Below, one piece after another: positions 13,251 through 16,177 of a stretch of 16,177 nt of DNA; the stretch's first letter is position 1; every line of letters starts with the position of its first letter. The translations under genes and the position numbers were made by a program. The notes below the pieces were generated by a model. It did no database searches, was not told the DNA's origin, and was given only the letters and a program-made list of their open reading frames with translations. The DNA is from JALRHH01 sp964590315 (GTDB lineage: Bacteria; Patescibacteriota; Saccharimonadia; Saccharimonadales; JALRHH01), in contig CAZPVS010000021.1 of the NCBI GenBank assembly GCA_964590315.1, positions 1 through 16,177 on the forward strand, written 5' to 3'.

Positions 13251-15797
13251 ATGGATACAGATAAGACAACCCCAGAAGATAATAACTTTGACTCATCTGC
13301 TGACACCGAGGTGCTCGATAGCGTTCACTCTCGAGTAGTGCAGGGTCGCACTGTTGAGAATGTTATGGAGGATAGCTACCTTCGTTATTCAATGAGCGTG
13401 ATTGTGGCCCGCGCTCTCCCAGATGTACGTGATGGTCTTAAACCGGTACACCGCCGTATCTTGTACAGCATGAGCTCAGAAGGTTTACGCAGTAGTGCGA
13501 AGCACCGTAAATCAGCCAATGTGGTCGGTAGCGTGATGGGTAAATATCACCCGCACGGCGATTCCTCAATTTATGATGCATTGGTCCGTATGGCACAACC
13601 GTGGTCTATGCGGTACATGCTTATTAATGGGCAGGGTAATTTTGGATCCATGGATGGTGATCCGCCAGCAGCTATGCGGTATACCGAGGCAAAAATGGCT
13701 AAGGTTGCTGATGAGCTACTTGCAGATATCGATAAAGAAACAGTAGATTTTGCCGAAAACTACGACGGCACAACAACTGAGCCGCAAGTACTTCCCGCAC
13801 GTCTCCCTAATCTCCTCCTAAACGGTCAGCTTGGTATCGCGGTCGGGATGGCAACCAACATTCCGCCTCACAACTTGACCGAACTCGTCGATGCTACTAT
13901 CACCCAGATTAAAAATCCTGAGGCGACACTTGATGATCTCTTGGAGCATGTAAATGGTCCAGATTTCCCAACGGGTGGCGTGGTGTATGGTAGGGATTCT
14001 ATCCGAACAGCCTATGCAACTGGTAGAGGAGGCGTGGTGGTCCGAGGAGTTGCTGAAGTCGTGGAGGGTAAAAAGGGCCGATCACAGATAATCGTTACCG
14101 AAATTCCTTATGCCGTAAACAAGGAAAGTCTCATCATCAAGATTGCTGATCTTGTGAAGGACAAGAAAATCAGCGGCGTAAGCGATATTCGCGATGAAAG
14201 TGCGCGTGGAAACGTGCGTGTCGTCATTGATCTGAAAAAAGACGCTTATCCGAAGAAGCTCTTAAATCAGCTCTATAAATTGACCCCACTCCAGATGACT
14301 TTCCACTACAATATGCTCGCGCTAATTGATGGCATTCAGCCTCGAATTCTTGGACTACAGGACATCATTAAGGAGCACATCAAACACCGTCAGGTTGTGG
14401 TTCGTCGTCGTACTGAGTTTGAGCTTAGAAAAGCAAAAGAACGCGCTCATATCTTGGAGGGGTTAAAAATTGCCCTCGACCACATTGACGAAGTTATCGC
14501 AACCATTCGGGCGAGTGAAACAACTGAAGAGGCGCAAGCCAACCTGATAGAGAAATTTAGACTGACTGAAATTCAAGCTCGCGCCATTTTGGCGATGCAG
14601 CTTCGAACACTCGCAGGACTTGAGCGCAAGAAAATTGAAGATGAACTTGCGGAACTTCTGAAAACTATTGCTAAACTCGAAGCGATACTTGCTGATGAAC
14701 AGCGCATTTTGGCTATCATTACTGATGAGCTGAAGGAGCTTAAGAAACAGTTTGGTGATGAGCGTCGGACCAAAGTTGTCACGCAAGAATTAGGCAGATT
14801 AGGGGATGAAGACTTGATTCCAGATGAACAAGTTGTAGTAACTCTTACGTCAGCAAATTACATAAAGCGGAGTCCTATCGCTGAATATAAGAAGCAGGGT
14901 CGTGGCGGCAAGGGTAAGCGCGGTATGGTAACACGTGAAGAAGATGTTATTGAACACGTCGTCAACGCTAGTACTCATGACTTCCTCCTCTTCTTTACAA
15001 ATAAGGGGCGAGTATTTCGGCTGAAGACATACGAAGTGCCAGCAACTAATTTAAGTGCCAAGGGCGTGGCACTCGTTAACTTACTGCAACTACAACCAGA
15101 AGAAACGGTCAGTTCTGTAATAAATGTGAGCAAGCAGATGAGTGGGGGTAACTTGCTCATGTGTACTGTTCGCGGTGTCGTAAAGAAAACACCGTTTGAG
15201 CAATATCAAAACGTACGTAGCAGTGGATTAATCGCTATAAACTTAGATGAAGGTGATGAGTTGAAGTGGATTCGCATGACAAACGGTGATAATGAGGTTG
15301 TTATATCTACCTCGCAGGGCCAGGCTATTCGCTTCCATGAAAAGGATGCTCGTCCAATGGGTCGCGTATCACGTGGTGTTCGTGGCATTCGCCTTCGTAC
15401 TGGTGATCAGGTAATTGGCATGGATATCGTCGAGAAGGATACGAGTATCTTTGTTATTAGCGAACAAGGTTACGGTAAGCGGACTAAGGTTGCGCAGTTT
15501 ACGGCACACGCCAGGGGCGGCGTCGGCATTCGTTCCGCAGTTGTCAATAGTAAGACGGGTACATTGGTTGGTGTTAAGGCGCTTACAACAGGAAACGACA
15601 CCCAAGAAGTGATTATCATATCCAAGAACGGCCAGACTATTCGTCTCGGACTCAAGGATATACCTGAGCTTGGTCGCGCAACTCAGGGAGTGCGTATCAT
15701 GCGGCTGAACGATGGGGATTGTGTGGTTTCTCTGGCTCTCGTCGAAAAAGCTGAAGAGATCGACGGCGAAGAAGACGACGTTGTTATTGAGGGGTAG
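13251..15797 (+). CDS. gyrA: DNA gyrase subunit A
   Basis: GyrA cuts and rejoins DNA in the A2B2 gyrase complex. The 848-aa protein has the breakage-reunion domain, with catalytic Y144 in AAMRYTEAKMA, then a coiled-coil arm (~365-500) and a C-terminal beta-pinwheel (~520-830) with the GyrA box QGRGGKG (549-555). That box marks it as gyrase rather than topoisomerase IV. The quinolone-resistance region reads HPHGDSSIYDALVRMAQ. S105 and D109 correspond to E. coli S83 and D87, both the susceptible residues. The first ~25 residues are an acidic extension, as in several other families. The tail is acidic (EEIDGEEDDVVIEG). The ATG lies one base after the gyrB stop, so the two are an operon. No GyrA/ParC pair is in the window. 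Confidence 0.98.
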   Translation: MDTDKTTPEDNNFDSSADTEVLDSVHSRVVQGRTVENVMEDSYLRYSMSVIVARALPDVRDGLKPVHRRILYSMSSEGLRSSAKHRKSANVVGSVMGKYHPHGDSSIYDALVRMAQPWSMRYMLINGQGNFGSMDGDPPAAMRYTEAKMAKVADELLADIDKETVDFAENYDGTTTEPQVLPARLPNLLLNGQLGIAVGMATNIPPHNLTELVDATITQIKNPEATLDDLLEHVNGPDFPTGGVVYGRDSIRTAYATGRGGVVVRGVAEVVEGKKGRSQIIVTEIPYAVNKESLIIKIADLVKDKKISGVSDIRDESARGNVRVVIDLKKDAYPKKLLNQLYKLTPLQMTFHYNMLALIDGIQPRILGLQDIIKEHIKHRQVVVRRRTEFELRKAKERAHILEGLKIALDHIDEVIATIRASETTEEAQANLIEKFRLTEIQARAILAMQLRTLAGLERKKIEDELAELLKTIAKLEAILADEQRILAIITDELKELKKQFGDERRTKVVTQELGRLGDEDLIPDEQVVVTLTSANYIKRSPIAEYKKQGRGGKGKRGMVTREEDVIEHVVNASTHDFLLFFTNKGRVFRLKTYEVPATNLSAKGVALVNLLQLQPEETVSSVINVSKQMSGGNLLMCTVRGVVKKTPFEQYQNVRSSGLIAINLDEGDELKWIRMTNGDNEVVISTSQGQAIRFHEKDARPMGRVSRGVRGIRLRTGDQVIGMDIVEKDTSIFVISEQGYGKRTKVAQFTAHARGGVGIRSAVVNSKTGTLVGVKALTTGNDTQEVIIISKNGQTIRLGLKDIPELGRATQGVRIMRLNDGDCVVSLALVEKAEEIDGEEDDVVIEG

Positions 15798-15813
15798 TAT
15801 CTACCACTACCCT
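15791..15813 (+). terminator. Hairpin across the gyrA stop codon
   Basis: GGGTAGT (15792-15798) pairs with ACTACCC (15806-15812) around 7 nt, plus one G-T pair. It overlaps the TAG stop and lacks a T-run, so it would be a weak terminator at best, and gyrase transcripts may run toward the rRNA promoter. Confidence 0.35.
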
Positions 15814-15863
15814 CTCTAAACAAACTGTGGGCAAAATTACAGCATTACTTTCCGAATTTTGTA

Positions 15864-15892
15864 TTGACACATATCTGTTTAACAGGTAAGAT
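15864..15892 (+). promoter_or_regulatory. rRNA operon promoter
   Basis: A consensus -35 TTGACA (15864-15869) is 17 nt from the -10 TAAGAT (15887-15892). The predicted start is near 15899, giving a leader of about 220 nt before 16S. It is the only strong promoter between gyrA and 16S. Confidence 0.85.
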
Positions 15893-15898
15893 TGTGTA

Positions 15899-16121
15899 AG
15901 TTCTTGCGAGGTCTCTATTAGATTGTCTCTAATTACAAGAGTAAATATATTAGATACACTGCCAGAAGTGGACATTAAAAATTTATGTAGTGCAAATCAA
16001 CGTCAGTTCAGTAATAACTCGCAAGAGTTATTACACTTGAACTATGTTTTAAACACACGTGGACTTGAAATAGAGTTCACAAACAGTAAGTCAGTTTCTG
16101 ACTAAGCTTACGGAACAAGTT
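15899..16121 (+). other. Structured pre-16S rRNA leader
   Basis: The leader contains a perfect 10-bp hairpin with a GCAA tetraloop (GTAATAACTC 16011-16020 / GAGTTATTAC 16025-16034) and a smaller one, AGTCAG 16089-16094 / CTGACT 16098-16103. TCTTGCGAG at its very start (15902-15910) is complementary to CTCGCAAGA at the hairpin apex (16018-16026). I found no clear boxA antitermination motif. The processing stem around 16S cannot be judged because the 3' side of 16S is outside the window. Confidence 0.6.

Positions 16122-16177
<56 letters not shown>

Noticed and set aside
15923..16105. Plus-strand open frame of 60 codons between gyrA and 16S.
   Set aside because: It lies inside the rRNA leader and crosses strong RNA hairpins, with no Shine-Dalgarno sequence.

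Overview
The window most likely comes from a Candidatus Saccharibacteria (TM7, Patescibacteria/CPR) chromosome. The evidence is the first ~56 bases of a 16S rRNA gene at the right edge, gyrB-gyrA directly upstream of the rRNA genes, compact gene packing, a membrane-anchored VirD4/TraG-like ATPase with a small partner gene, and a cysteine-repeat cell-surface protein ending in an LPxTG-like signal. TGA appears to act as a stop (end of the 5315-5677 gene), which argues against the recoded SR1/Gracilibacteria lineages. The phylum call is family-level recognition, not a search result.

Layout. 1-325: tRNA-Pro(GGG) on the minus strand with a second copy of its 5' half 179 bp away. 326-1117: ASCH-RNase HI fusion. 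1163-1522: RNase P RNA with a bidirectional terminator. 1573-2650 (minus): infC-rpmI-rplT operon, in which infC seems to start at an AUC codon. 2721-4241 (minus): ComM/YifB AAA+ ATPase. 4242-5314: a ~1.07 kb stretch without a protein gene, holding hairpins with mutually exclusive pairings, AT-rich inverted repeats, and a strong promoter-structured RNA-terminator unit (about 5036-5217) that I cannot assign to a known family. 5315-9071 (plus): a four-helix membrane protein, a 142-aa soluble protein and a 964-aa TraG/VirD4-type ATPase. 9086-11092 (minus): a coiled-coil/two-TM protein and the LPNTG surface protein. 11282-15797 (plus): gyrB and gyrA. 15798-16177: rRNA promoter, structured leader and 16S start.

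How the genes work together. The left part is RNA and translation housekeeping (tRNA, RNase P, IF-3, L35, L20). The centre combines DNA-handling or envelope functions (ComM, the TraG-like ATPase, surface protein). The right part is gyrase plus rRNA. Genes that follow a promoter directly (RNase H, comM, the 5315 and 5746 genes) have a -10 box only 6-10 nt before the ATG and no Shine-Dalgarno sequence, so they look leaderless. Operon-internal genes have clear Shine-Dalgarno sequences.

The most unusual signals are three. A perfect 13-bp inverted repeat sits exactly at both ends of the 9086-9646 coding sequence, so flipping that segment would place an intact gene, with a ribosome binding site, behind the neighbouring operon. 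The second is the unassigned structured RNA near 5.1 kb. The third is the pair of competing hairpins near 4.4 kb.
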